Origin: an uncultured Candidatus Saccharibacteria bacterium | GTDB taxonomy: Bacteria; Patescibacteriota; Saccharimonadia; Saccharimonadales; Saccharimonadaceae | NCBI GenBank assembly: GCA_938036785.1 | Contig: CALHWE010000012.1 | Coordinates: 124,001 to 188,000 of the forward strand | Reading direction: 5' to 3' | DNA: 64,000 bases | In this document: positions 25,541-34,052 of the stretch, one piece after another | Numbering within the stretch: position 1 is the stretch's first letter | How the letters are laid out: every line of letters starts with the position of its first letter | Notes under the pieces: generated by a model | The model's input: the letters and a program-made list of their open reading frames with translations, nothing else | What the model was told of the DNA's origin: nothing | Databases searched by the model: none | Position numbers and translations under genes: made by a program

Positions 25541-26089
25541 ATGAAATTATTTGAAAAAAGTTCAATACCGAATTACGTACAGATTCATACTGATTCTGTT
25601 ATTCCACCATCGATCAAGCGCTACGACGGTGCACATACTGCACCAGTTAGCCTAGCAACTGACATACGTCTAGAAGGTGAAGGGCCCAAGCAGCGCCTAG
25701 TGGTGGATACCGTCCATACGACGCAGGGCAGTTATATGGATTTTGTCGATCGGCGCATTGTGCCAACATGTGATTTTGCAGCTACTGCGTTGCCCGGTAT
25801 GACAAGTGAGTTGTGTGGCTGGATGGGCGAAGGCAAAAATGATGGAGTGGTGAATGTCCTCGCACTTATTCGGCCGGATGATGCTACAGAGAGAGGTGTA
25901 GCCAACGAGCGGCACAGCTCAGAGGTAGTGCGCGCACGGTGTATTGCTAAGCTCGCTGCTATGGCAATGGCCCAGTACCTGCTCCTTGGCAAGCAGGCTA
26001 AGGCAGATATGACCTTTGATGCGAAGATACTGCAAAAAACCATGAATAAGCACAGTAAGCGTGGTGACGTAGCAATACTCCTGCCATAA
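25541..26089 (+). CDS. Hypothetical protein, 182 residues
   Basis: I recognise no family. The protein is soluble, with an N-terminal beta-rich part (YVQIHTDSVIPPSIKRYDGA) and an Ala-rich helix (VVRARCIAKLAAMAMAQYLL) near the C-terminus. The start at 25541 follows TATGAT by 10 nt; the frame extends to 25502 without a better site. GC-rich wobble positions suggest a real gene. Confidence 0.55.
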   Translation: MKLFEKSSIPNYVQIHTDSVIPPSIKRYDGAHTAPVSLATDIRLEGEGPKQRLVVDTVHTTQGSYMDFVDRRIVPTCDFAATALPGMTSELCGWMGEGKNDGVVNVLALIRPDDATERGVANERHSSEVVRARCIAKLAAMAMAQYLLLGKQAKADMTFDAKILQKTMNKHSKRGDVAILLP

Positions 26090-26300
26090 GCTCATGCTTC
26101 GCAAGGGGTATAGGTACACTATATTACAAGCCTGTGGAAACATAAGAAGCTCGGTCGTTTATACGAGCTTCGTTGCTTTTGGCGGTGGCCGAAGCATCGC
26201 TACTTGCGGAGAGATCAAACTGCCATGCTTAGCTACTATTGATTGAGAAAATCACCTTCACATAGATACCCCACCACCCACTAATAGGATAGGGCTACCC

Positions 26301-26675
26301 CTATACATCAGTGTGACACACTGCCTCGATGTTATGCCCGTTTGGGTCGATGAGGAAGGCACCGTAATAGTTTGGATGATAGATCGCTCGCACGCCTGGT
26401 GCACCATTGTCCTGTGCTCCTGCTGCTCGGCCGGCTGCATAGAATGCATCAACTGCTGCCCGCGATGGTGCAGCAAAGGCAAAGTGCAGTGGCGATGATG
26501 GCTCGCCTTGCCCAAGCCAAAATATCCCGGTATGCTGCGTCCGGTCTGGATTGCTAAAGCCCGCGCCATATGATTCGTCAATTGTCTTGGCATAGCCCAG
26601 TGGTGCCAATACCGCTTCATAAAAGGCCTTGCTTGCTTCAATGTCTTTAACGATGATGCCGAAATGATCGATCAT
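26301..26675 (-). CDS. VOC (glyoxalase/bleomycin-resistance) family protein
   Basis: The 124-residue protein is a complete two-module betaalphabetabetabeta VOC fold: IDHFGIIVKDIEASKAFYEAVLAPLGY at the start and YYGAFLIDPNGHNIEAVCH at the end with the metal-ligand Glu. Substrate unknown. AAGGAGGT (on the complement, about 26683-26690) gives a strong ribosome site. It is downstream of the WYL regulator on the same strand and may be controlled by it. Confidence 0.85.
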   Translation of the reverse strand: MIDHFGIIVKDIEASKAFYEAVLAPLGYAKTIDESYGAGFSNPDRTQHTGIFWLGQGEPSSPLHFAFAAPSRAAVDAFYAAGRAAGAQDNGAPGVRAIYHPNYYGAFLIDPNGHNIEAVCHTDV

Positions 26676-26783
26676 GAGGTACCTCCTTGTGATATACCGT
26701 TAGTGTATTACCTCTCAAGTATATGCCACAAATGATGACAGCAGTGTGTCAGTATTGATTGATGTTTTGTGTGTTTTTTGAGC

Positions 26784-27689
26784 TCACTCTGCGCTTCGGC
26801 GCTGCGCTACCATCGCGCGGAGCTGCGCTGGCTCATCGACGATGACACTGGGCGGGAGGTGGCAGATTGCTTCGCAAGCGATTGCGAGCTGCGGCGTATA
26901 GAAGGTAGCACGAGCATGGTCGACATCGAGAAATGATCCGTCAAGCACCTCTGCTACCGCCAGCGCATCGTGCGCAGCATAGCGGAGCTCTACGCGCGTG
27001 TAGCCAGCGATTGGCTGGCGCGAGAAGACAACACTGCTCGAGTAGTCGTCACCAGTAGAGGCGTCTGGGTAAGGCCTGGGCGAGAAGCTCTCCTCTCGCG
27101 GCGAGAGGCGAATGATACGCCGCAACTTGAAGAGACGAAAATCCTGGCGCAGCTGGCAAAACGCCCACACATACCAACTCGCTTGCCGAAACACCAGCTG
27201 ATGCGGCTCGATCACCCGCTCTGTCTGGCTATCATAGCCAATGTAGCACATCTGCATGCAGTATTGCTCCTCGATCGCCTGCTGCAATTGCTCAATCTTG
27301 TGCTGAACTGGGTGCTCCGCTGCCCAGGGTGCAAAGTTGATAGCATACATTGGTATCGCAGACTGGTCATCTTCGGGGAGAAGCTTGGCGTGCAAGGTAG
27401 TGATTGATGATTGACGGGCGACACTCTGGAGACCTATCAGCGCACTTGCCAAGTACTGCTTATCGGTAGTGGAGAGAATGTGCCGATCAAGTGTGTAGTG
27501 CGGCATGAGGGCGAGCCCACCATTGCGGCCAGCCCGAGTGATAATAGGAATACCTGCCTGGTTCAGCGTCTCGATATCGCGCAAAATAGTACGCTTCGAC
27601 ACCTCAAAGCGATCGGCTAGTTCCTGAGCAGTGGCTTTGTCTTGCTCGCAGAGGAGCGATAGAATGGCGAATAGGCGCTGGAGCTTCAT
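26784..27689 (-). CDS. HTH-WYL transcriptional regulator (YafY family)
   Basis: The 301-residue protein has an N-terminal winged HTH (LCEQDKATAQELADRFEVSKRTILRDIETLNQAG) and a WYL domain from about 135 (residues WYVWAFCQLRQDFRLFKLRRI), then a WCX-like C-terminus. WYL proteins bind nucleotides or nucleic acids and control stress or defence genes. Start at 27689 (MKLQRL); the frame extends 14 codons upstream without a ribosome site. It may form an operon with the VOC gene 108 nt downstream. Confidence 0.88.
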   Translation of the reverse strand: MKLQRLFAILSLLCEQDKATAQELADRFEVSKRTILRDIETLNQAGIPIITRAGRNGGLALMPHYTLDRHILSTTDKQYLASALIGLQSVARQSSITTLHAKLLPEDDQSAIPMYAINFAPWAAEHPVQHKIEQLQQAIEEQYCMQMCYIGYDSQTERVIEPHQLVFRQASWYVWAFCQLRQDFRLFKLRRIIRLSPREESFSPRPYPDASTGDDYSSSVVFSRQPIAGYTRVELRYAAHDALAVAEVLDGSFLDVDHARATFYTPQLAIACEAICHLPPSVIVDEPAQLRAMVAQRRSAE

Positions 27690-28262
27690 AAATAACCTTA
27701 CCAGATAATTCGTATAGCAATTATATACCACTATTGTAACAACGTATGGCTCGTTATGACAAAGAAAGATGTTTGTGAGAACAGATTATAAATAGGTCAG
27801 CGGTATATAGACAGTAGGGGTATAGGTATTATTGCAGGATATACAGTTCCGTGTGCTGTGTGGCTGCCTGGTAAGATAGCGGCATCTAAATATGTGAATA
27901 CGGTATCGCGAGGCTTATAAAATGGTTGCTTTGTATGAAGGGCGCTACCTTGTTTTCACTTCCTATCATCACCCGAGGTGAAAGATATAGTGGATTTGGA
28001 TAGCTATATAGCAGTGTAAAAGCGAAAAATACCCACCCAAAACAGTGGTCTAGTGTCGGTAAAAAATCTCCACGACTTTTCCACACCATCCGAGACACTA
28101 GATATGGGCACGCTATATATAGCGTAGGTAAGGACAGCGCTCTTGATTATGACAGAGGTAGTGATGGTGTGCAGCATCAACGCAATAGCTGTATTTAGTA
28201 AGCACTCCACGCACCATATGGTATAATTACCTCGATAACCCCATAAACAAGGAGACAAGCAG
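27690..28262. other. Intergenic region between divergent genes
   Basis: About 570 nt, AT-rich. It must hold the minus promoter for the WYL gene and the plus promoter of the 28263 gene (TATAAT at about 28221). No gene or clear repeat is seen. Confidence 0.4.
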
Positions 28263-28640
28263 ATGAGTAATTTTCCGGTAGTGCGCGTAGAGCGTGTTGA
28301 TGTGCGGAATGAGAGTGCGTCGAAAATAGATGTATGGGCACGCATTAAGAATGATTCCGACCGGCAGGTGAAGGTTGTGAGCTGGGAGTATCTAGGGAAT
28401 ATGCGCAATGAGTCGCACACGCTCAACCCGGGCAACACAGTGGATGTGATGCTCTACAGCGGCGCACCCAAGAATTATCCAGACCAAATGTATATCCGCT
28501 ACGAAGCCGAGCACGATGGTGGCAGGCATTACTTCTTGGCACGGCACCAGGCGAAATTTGATGAGCGCTATAACAATGACACCAAGTGGTATCGGCCATC
28601 AGATTGGATGGAGTTCCAGCGCGTGGATCGCGGTAACTAG
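28263..28640 (+). CDS. Small beta-rich hypothetical protein
   Basis: The 125-residue protein (VRVERVDVRNESASKIDVWA, then KVVSWEYLGNM) has alternating strands like an Ig/beta-sandwich fold and no signal peptide. AAGGAG (28251-28256) is a good ribosome site. It ends one base before the RNase HI start, so the two are one unit. Function unknown. Confidence 0.6.
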   Translation: MSNFPVVRVERVDVRNESASKIDVWARIKNDSDRQVKVVSWEYLGNMRNESHTLNPGNTVDVMLYSGAPKNYPDQMYIRYEAEHDGGRHYFLARHQAKFDERYNNDTKWYRPSDWMEFQRVDRGN

Positions 28641-28641
28641 C

Positions 28642-29082
28642 ATGGCAGCCACTCCACGCATCTTCTACACCGATGGTAGTGCCAGCCCCAACCCCGGCCC
28701 GGGCGGCTATGCCGTCATCGAGCAGGGCAAGCCCGTGGCGCTGGGCAGCGAGCCAGGCAACACGACAAACATTCGCATGGAGGGGATGGCCCTTATCGCA
28801 GCCATGCAGTTGGTTGGGGCTGAGGGGTGTGAGATCCATACCGATAGCGAATTTTGGGTTAATGTCCTCACTAAGTGGGCACCTGGCTGGGCAGCCAAGG
28901 GCTGGCGCAAGAGCAGCGGGCCGATCAAGAACCTTGAGCTCGTCCAAGAAGCCTATACGCTTTATACTACTGTGCGGCCGAAGCTTATCTGGGTGCGCGG
29001 CCACAACGGCCATGAGCAAAATGAGCTCGCTGACCAATGGGCTAACCGAGCACGAGCCGGGGAGCGGCTTGGAAAAGAGTGA
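28642..29082 (+). CDS. rnhA: Ribonuclease HI
   Basis: The 146-residue protein has all four acidic residues of the RNase H fold: Asp in FYTDGSASPNPGPGGYAV, Glu in TNIRMEGMALIAAMQ, Asp in CEIHTDSEFWVN, Asp in NELADQWANRA, plus the WVRGHNGHEQNE His loop. It removes RNA from RNA-DNA hybrids. The ATG at 28642 directly follows the upstream stop; an earlier start in the same frame overlaps the upstream gene and is not credible. Confidence 0.93.
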   Translation: MAATPRIFYTDGSASPNPGPGGYAVIEQGKPVALGSEPGNTTNIRMEGMALIAAMQLVGAEGCEIHTDSEFWVNVLTKWAPGWAAKGWRKSSGPIKNLELVQEAYTLYTTVRPKLIWVRGHNGHEQNELADQWANRARAGERLGKE

Positions 29083-29090
29083 ACAACTCA

Positions 29091-29118
29091 AAAACCGGTC
29101 ATAGCGACCGGTTTTTTA
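29091..29118 (+). terminator. Terminator of rnhA
   Basis: ACCGGTC pairs with GACCGGT around ATAGC, flanked by A and T runs, so it works on both strands. Confidence 0.9.
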
Positions 29119-29237
29119 ATTATGGAAAATCTGGCTGCGAGATAACTTGAGTGCAGTTGTATCTTCCTTGTCGTGTTGTGCTGTATCGACAGGGTAGGTA
29201 TTCCTAGTATAAATATATGCTATACTATTACCAATAT

Positions 29238-29345
29238 CACTAATATCCAGAGTGCGACGAGGGACTGGCCCGATGACTCGCCAGCAACCTGCTCGGGAAG
29301 CGAGTAAGGTGCTAATTCCAGCCTGTGCGCAGGGAAGATATGAGA
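29238..29345 (+). promoter_or_regulatory. SAM-I (S-box) riboswitch aptamer controlling metK
   Basis: The diagnostic core is present: GAGGGACTGGCCCGATGA, then GCAACCT, then AAGGTGCTAATTCCAGC, then GGGAAGATATGAG. P1 is formed by AATATC (29242-29247) and GATAT (29337-29341). A TATACT -10 at 29221-29226 lies just upstream. SAM binding should shut off the gene for its own synthesis. Confidence 0.95.
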
Positions 29346-29360
29346 CGCGTAAGAGAGCAG

Positions 29361-29404
29361 CTCCTTTCTCGCCTGGCATGCAGGATAAGAGAAGGGAGTT
29401 TTTT
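29361..29404 (+). terminator. Riboswitch expression platform: terminator that also hides the metK ribosome site
   Basis: CTCCTTTCTC (29361-29370) pairs with GAGAAGGGAG (29389-29398), followed by TTTTTT directly before the ATG. The 3' arm contains the Shine-Dalgarno sequence AAGGGAG, so the same hairpin could stop transcription and block initiation. Confidence 0.8.
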
Positions 29405-30415
29405 ATGACAGCAATGACTATAACATCAGCGCAGTTTCGCACCGCCGAGAGCGTAAGCCCAGGCCACCCCGACAAGCTCTGCGACCAAATGAGCGACGCC
29501 ATCCTTGATGCTTATCTAGCCCGCGACCCACAGGCACGCGTGGCGGTGGAAGTGTGCGGCGGCCATGGCATGGTGTTTGTGACAGGCGAAGTGACGTCGC
29601 AGGCGACGGTGGCAGTGGCACCGATTGTACAGCGTTTGGCAGGGAATGAGGTAGAGATAATTGAGCATATTGCTCAGCAGAGCCCAGATATTGCTCGTGG
29701 TGTGGATGATGGCGGGGCGGGCGACCAAGGCGTGATGATCGGCTATGCTTGCAACGAAACACCCGAGCTGCTCCCATTCGAAACAGTGCTGGCGCGACGA
29801 TTGAACCAATTTTTGTATCAACGTTGGCCCTACGATGGCAAAACGCAAGTAACACTGCGTGGCGGGCAGATCACGGCAATTGTTGCAAGCTTCCAACACG
29901 CACCAAAAGACGAATTAACAGAGGCGGTAGAGGAGTGGCTCCAGCAGCAGACGTATGTGAACACATTTTTTAAGGATAAGCAATATGATGTACCAGTGCT
30001 ACACTGTAACCCAGCAGGGGACTGGCAGATTGGTGGCTTTGCGGCTGATGCTGGCTTGACGGGGCGCAAGCTCATCGTCGATAATTATGGGCCACGTGTG
30101 CCGATTGGTGGTGGGGCCTTTAGCGGCAAGGACGCCACCAAGGTGGATCGCTCAGCGGCGTACATGGCGCGGCGCGTTGCAGTGGATTATCTGCGACAGC
30201 ACCACGCACAGGAGGTGCTGGTACGCTTGGCGTATGCAATCGGCCACGACCAGCCCGTCGAGGCGACTGCCATCATCGATGGGGTAGAGCAGCCCATCAC
30301 AGGCTACGATCTCAGTCCGCATGGTATCATTACTACGCTTCAGCTCACCCAGCCTATCTACGAACCAACCGCCCGCTGGGGGCACTTTGGCGAGGGGTTT
30401 GTGTGGGACCGGTAG
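29405..30415 (+). CDS. metK: S-adenosylmethionine synthetase, short form
   Basis: The 336-residue protein has the GHPDKLCDQ ATP loop, the GAGDQGVMIGYA signature and the GGGAFSGKD loop of MetK, with DATKVDRS after it. It makes SAM from methionine and ATP. It is about 45-60 residues shorter than usual; the missing parts seem to lie in the central and last domain. ATG at 29405 follows the riboswitch terminator; the open frame back to 29252 is the riboswitch itself. Confidence 0.95.
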   Translation: MTAMTITSAQFRTAESVSPGHPDKLCDQMSDAILDAYLARDPQARVAVEVCGGHGMVFVTGEVTSQATVAVAPIVQRLAGNEVEIIEHIAQQSPDIARGVDDGGAGDQGVMIGYACNETPELLPFETVLARRLNQFLYQRWPYDGKTQVTLRGGQITAIVASFQHAPKDELTEAVEEWLQQQTYVNTFFKDKQYDVPVLHCNPAGDWQIGGFAADAGLTGRKLIVDNYGPRVPIGGGAFSGKDATKVDRSAAYMARRVAVDYLRQHHAQEVLVRLAYAIGHDQPVEATAIIDGVEQPITGYDLSPHGIITTLQLTQPIYEPTARWGHFGEGFVWDR

Positions 30416-30497
30416 AGTGGCAAGGTTGAGCTTTTACTGGTAGAATGCGAGTATATAAATCTTATGCTATTCTTTCTACTTCCACTTCGTTGTGCCT

Positions 30498-30524
30498 TTC
30501 TAAAAGATAGTTATATCTTTTAAG
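30498..30524 (-). terminator. Hairpin after the 30532 gene
   Basis: AAAAGATA pairs with TATCTTTT around GT; both sides are A/T-rich. Weak terminator. Confidence 0.5.
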
Positions 30525-30531
30525 CGAGTAG

Positions 30532-31275
30532 CTACCAAACTGTACTATGAGTAGTATCGTGCTGCTCGTAGCTCTTGTATACGGCGTCAAGATGAGGAGA
30601 GAGTGTTTCGTGTACGTCGTGCCGTAGTGCGCTATAGCCTGATGGGTCGCGCATCGCATCGCTCATTTCATACTGGGCAAGGAGGGCAGACTGGTCTGGC
30701 ATAACACGGTCCACGACTTGCGCCAGTGCAGCTGTGTCGAATGGGTTGATTAGTGCGGATGAGTCTTGCTCGCTATTACGCTCGTTTATCATACATTGCA
30801 AGTCTCGCACTGTGCTGGTGACAGGCTGGTATTGCTCACCGATGAGCTTGCGCAACTGCCGCGTCTTTTGGTGGGCACGCCAATGAGCAAATGGGCCATA
30901 GTGGCCATGATCGGCCAACATAGCCCGGCCGCAAACAGCAGCAGGAGTGCCAATCAGTGATACAGCAGACCCAATCGTAAAACCTGTTGCCAGTTCTTGC
31001 ACTGGTGTACCGTCAAATCCATACGCGTAGGTTGCCGCAGCCATTGCACATGCACCGAGCGTAGCAATGCTTAGGCCAGCCTCCGCATATTCTTCAGACA
31101 GCGTTACATCTCGTTCGCCAAACCGTGGTGGTACCTTGTGATTGCGAGTGCGAGTGTAGGCGATGGCAGCGTCTGGATCGACAGCGTCGAGCAGGGCTTG
31201 TGGGCAATTGGCCCATAGATGTACTCCATCATTTATGTCCTCAGGGGCGTAGTTGTATCGAGATAGCAGTGCCAT
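30532..31275 (-). CDS. Hypothetical protein with two hydrophobic segments
   Basis: The 247-residue protein has two adjacent hydrophobic segments at about 68-86 and 95-118 (LSIATLGACAMAAATYAYGF and FTIGSAVSLIGTPAAVCG), and soluble ends. No family is recognised. GAGGAGAG lies 5 nt before the ATG on the minus strand. It stands alone between metK and the helicase gene. Confidence 0.55.
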   Translation of the reverse strand: MALLSRYNYAPEDINDGVHLWANCPQALLDAVDPDAAIAYTRTRNHKVPPRFGERDVTLSEEYAEAGLSIATLGACAMAAATYAYGFDGTPVQELATGFTIGSAVSLIGTPAAVCGRAMLADHGHYGPFAHWRAHQKTRQLRKLIGEQYQPVTSTVRDLQCMINERNSEQDSSALINPFDTAALAQVVDRVMPDQSALLAQYEMSDAMRDPSGYSALRHDVHETLSPHLDAVYKSYEQHDTTHSTVW

Positions 31276-31456
31276 ATATCTCTCCTCTCGCTTAAATAAG
31301 TAATGTATCTATGGTAGAAGGGTGTTGCTGCTATGTCAAGGTTGTGGACTTGTGAGTGGAGTAGGTGTTGGTGTGTTTTTGTTAATGATGAGTTGCCTAT
31401 ATATAGAACATACGCATACTTTGCCTCTCACCCCACAACCTTGTATACTAGAGCCT

Positions 31457-32989
31457 ATGGATCAGACACTTGCACAGGAGATTTTGCGTAGTGGTCAGAG
31501 TGCGCTGCTGACAGGACCAGCGGGCACAGGCAAGACGTATGTGTTGGGGCAGTTCATCCGCCAGTGCAAGGCGGATGGCAAGTATGTGTCCGTCACTGCC
31601 ACGACGGGGCTTGCAGCGACACACCTGGGCGGCAGCACCATCCACGCATGGGCGGGGATTGGTGTCCACGATAGCTTGCCGAACAATTTTTTTGATCACC
31701 TGTCGAAGACGCGGCGCGATATTATTGCTAAGACAGATGTGCTGATCATCGATGAGATTAGTATGCTACACGACTACCGCCTGGATATGATCGACGAAGT
31801 ATGTCGCCGAGTGCGTGAGGTGCCGAATCAGCCTTTTGGTGGATTGCAGGTAGTGATGAGCGGAGACTTCTTCCAGCTGCCGCCTGTTAATCGCGATGGC
31901 GGCAGGCAGGGCAGCTTTGTGGTGCAGTCGCAAGCTTGGCGACAGCTCGACCCAGCTATTCTGTATCTCGACCAACAATACCGCCAGCAAAAGGGCGACG
32001 CCCTACTAGACATCCTAACTGCCATGCGAGCTGGTGATCTGCGCCGGCGTCACGCCGAGCAACTACTAGCTCGCACAGAGGTAGAACCACCTCACGAGAG
32101 CGACCTAACCGAGCTTCATACCGTCAATATCGATGTCGATCGGATCAACCAAGCTCGCCTCGCTGAGCTGCCTGGCGATGAAGTGTTGTACCAGCGCAGC
32201 AGCACTGGTGGGCAAAATTATGTTGACACGCTCCAGCGGAGCATTCTTGCGCCAGAAGTGCTAGTGCTCAAGCGGGGAGCACTGGTGATGGCCATCAAGA
32301 ACGACCAAGCGCGGCGTTTTGCTAATGGGAGCATTGGCCTGGTAGCAGACTTCGAGCCGGGCACAGACTACCCCGTGGTGGAGTTTCGTAATGGCCATGT
32401 GGTGACAATGCAGCCTGACACCTGGGAGCTGCGCGATGGTACGCGCAAGCGGGCCAGTATCTCGCAGCTGCCACTGCGCCTGGCTTGGGCGATTACTGTG
32501 CACAAGAGCCAGGGGATGACGCTCGATAGTGCACGCATCGACCTACGCAAAGCCTTCGTCCCGGGCATGGGCTATGTGGCACTGAGCCGCGTCAAAAGCC
32601 TAGATAATATATATCTCACTGGTATCAATCGGATGGCGCTTACCATGAGTGATGAAGCATACATCATCGACACGCAGCTGCGCACCCGTGCCGCCCAAGA
32701 TGCCGAGCGCTTTGCACATCTGCGCGAACAGGCTGCTCAGCGTGCCGCGATGCCGCAGAAGAAGCCAACGAGTAAAACTGGCAGCACTAGCTGGGCGGCC
32801 AAGATCGCCACAATGCGCCAGACCCACCCCAACGCCTACAAACCATGGACAAAAGTTGACGATGAGACGCTCAAGCAGGCCTTCGTCCAAGGTGTGAGTA
32901 TCCGCCAGCTCAGCCGTACTCTCGGCCGGCACGAAGGCTCGATAAAAATACGACTGCAAAAGCATTTTGGCGAGGATGCGGTGCAGTAG
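31457..32989 (+). CDS. PIF1/RecD2-like helicase with C-terminal Myb/HTH-like domain
   Basis: The 510-residue protein is an SF1B helicase of the PIF1 type: Walker A LLTGPAGTGKTYVL, motif Ia TATTGLAATHLGGSTIHAWAG, Walker B DVLIIDEISMLHDYRLDMID, motif III GDFFQLPPV, and motif V/VI AWAITVHKSQGMTLDSA with VALSRVKSL. Residues about 460-505 (YKPWTKVDDETLKQAFVQG then LSRTLGRHEGSI) look like a SANT/Myb or HTH DNA-binding module. TATACT (31444-31449) is 7 nt before the ATG at 31457, which sets the start and suggests a leaderless mRNA; the frame extends upstream without support. Confidence 0.88.
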   Translation: MDQTLAQEILRSGQSALLTGPAGTGKTYVLGQFIRQCKADGKYVSVTATTGLAATHLGGSTIHAWAGIGVHDSLPNNFFDHLSKTRRDIIAKTDVLIIDEISMLHDYRLDMIDEVCRRVREVPNQPFGGLQVVMSGDFFQLPPVNRDGGRQGSFVVQSQAWRQLDPAILYLDQQYRQQKGDALLDILTAMRAGDLRRRHAEQLLARTEVEPPHESDLTELHTVNIDVDRINQARLAELPGDEVLYQRSSTGGQNYVDTLQRSILAPEVLVLKRGALVMAIKNDQARRFANGSIGLVADFEPGTDYPVVEFRNGHVVTMQPDTWELRDGTRKRASISQLPLRLAWAITVHKSQGMTLDSARIDLRKAFVPGMGYVALSRVKSLDNIYLTGINRMALTMSDEAYIIDTQLRTRAAQDAERFAHLREQAAQRAAMPQKKPTSKTGSTSWAAKIATMRQTHPNAYKPWTKVDDETLKQAFVQGVSIRQLSRTLGRHEGSIKIRLQKHFGEDAVQ

Positions 32990-33124
32990 CGCATTGCTAT
33001 CCCAAAGTCCGGGGCCGTTTCATACTTCTCGGTGATTATAGTAAACAAAAATGAATGTTCTTGTAACGTGCTCAGCCCCTATACGAGCATTGCAAACCGC
33101 TCAGTAGTTCCCATAGTTTACTAA

Positions 33125-33154
33125 TTGACAAATCTCCTCGGTATCTTTTACAAT
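33125..33154 (+). promoter_or_regulatory. Sigma-70-type promoter of the GA-tract gene
   Basis: TTGACA (33125-33130), 18-nt spacer, TACAAT (33149-33154). AAGGAG (33172-33177) and ATG (33183) follow with normal spacing, so the gene below has intact initiation signals. Confidence 0.7.
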
Positions 33155-33182
33155 AAAGTAATCTAGACAATAAGGAGAAAAT

Positions 33183-34011
33183 ATGGCAAATCCAGAGAGA
33201 GAGAGAGAGAGCCTTAACAGGAAGCGCTGAGCGCCGAAGTATAAAAGGCTCCACGATCATCCAGTCGTTGGGCCAGTTGTTGACCCATCGTGTAATCACG
33301 CTAGAAAATACATCACCAAGTACAGCCAGTATCATAAAACAACCAACAGGCACTGCCTCCATCCGACAGAATAGTGTTTTCCTTAGCGCTCGAGAAAAGA
33401 TGAAAGACACTAGTTTCATTATGTTAGGGTATGTAAAGGAATCTCAAGCGACCATGCGGCTTAATTCACATGATATTGCCTATGTAGAGATGAACTCGTC
33501 TGGGAGGCTATCTCTTGAAAAAAACGAGACGGGTGTGATAGCGACGAGCGGGTTGATGGGCTGCACTGGTGTGGCTGGTTTTGCAAAAAATCGAGATGGG
33601 AAAATTCAATCGTTTGTTTCGCATTATGATGCTTTGAGTCAGCGTAGTCGTATAACAGAAAAAGATAGTCCGGTTAATCGGGATCTCTATACTTTTCGCT
33701 ACCAAGTAGAAAAAGATGATACCCAAAGTACGCCATTGTATGTTGTTTCATATCCTGCATCGAGTTGCTATGATCAGGATTATGGTAAGCGACGAGGAGT
33801 GTTTCGAGAATGGCATTATATGGACCAGATCAATACTACAGTAACGCAGCTGGGCAAAAACGCACAAGTCCTCCTCTTGCCATATGAGCTTAACTCGCAA
33901 GGTCACTCTCTTGCGAGTGGCCGTATGGATGGCAAAGAAGGGATATTTTGGGATAGTGTCTATATTGATTTTGCTGACTATATTGGCGATACGGTAACTA
34001 ACAAACAGTAA
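33183..34011 (+). pseudogene. Frameshifted, probably phase-variable gene of unknown function
   Basis: Promoter, AAGGAG and ATG at 33183 start a frame MANPERER... that ends after 15 codons because of a GA dinucleotide tract (33194-33211). One extra GA unit (or two fewer) would join it to the long frame that covers 33268-34011, with no stop between, giving about 276 residues. The body (EKMKDTSFIMLGYVKESQAT to DFADYIGDTVTNKQ) is soluble, beta-rich and of unknown family. As sequenced it would be off, unless a weak TTG at 33268 is used. It stands directly upstream of the DUF4868-like gene. A sequencing error in the tract is the alternative. Confidence 0.65.
33194..33211 (+). repeat. GA dinucleotide tract (nine units) inside a coding start
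   Basis: Eighteen bases of alternating A and G lie four codons after the ATG at 33183. Such a tract is prone to slipped-strand mispairing, and its length decides the reading frame of the downstream gene. Confidence 0.9.
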
Positions 34012-34052
34012 CAAGTTTAGTTATAAAGGTATAGTTGTAGTAGAATAGCTAC

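Noticed and set aside
29252..29404. N-terminal extension of MetK
   Set aside because: The segment is the SAM-I riboswitch and its terminator, not coding sequence.
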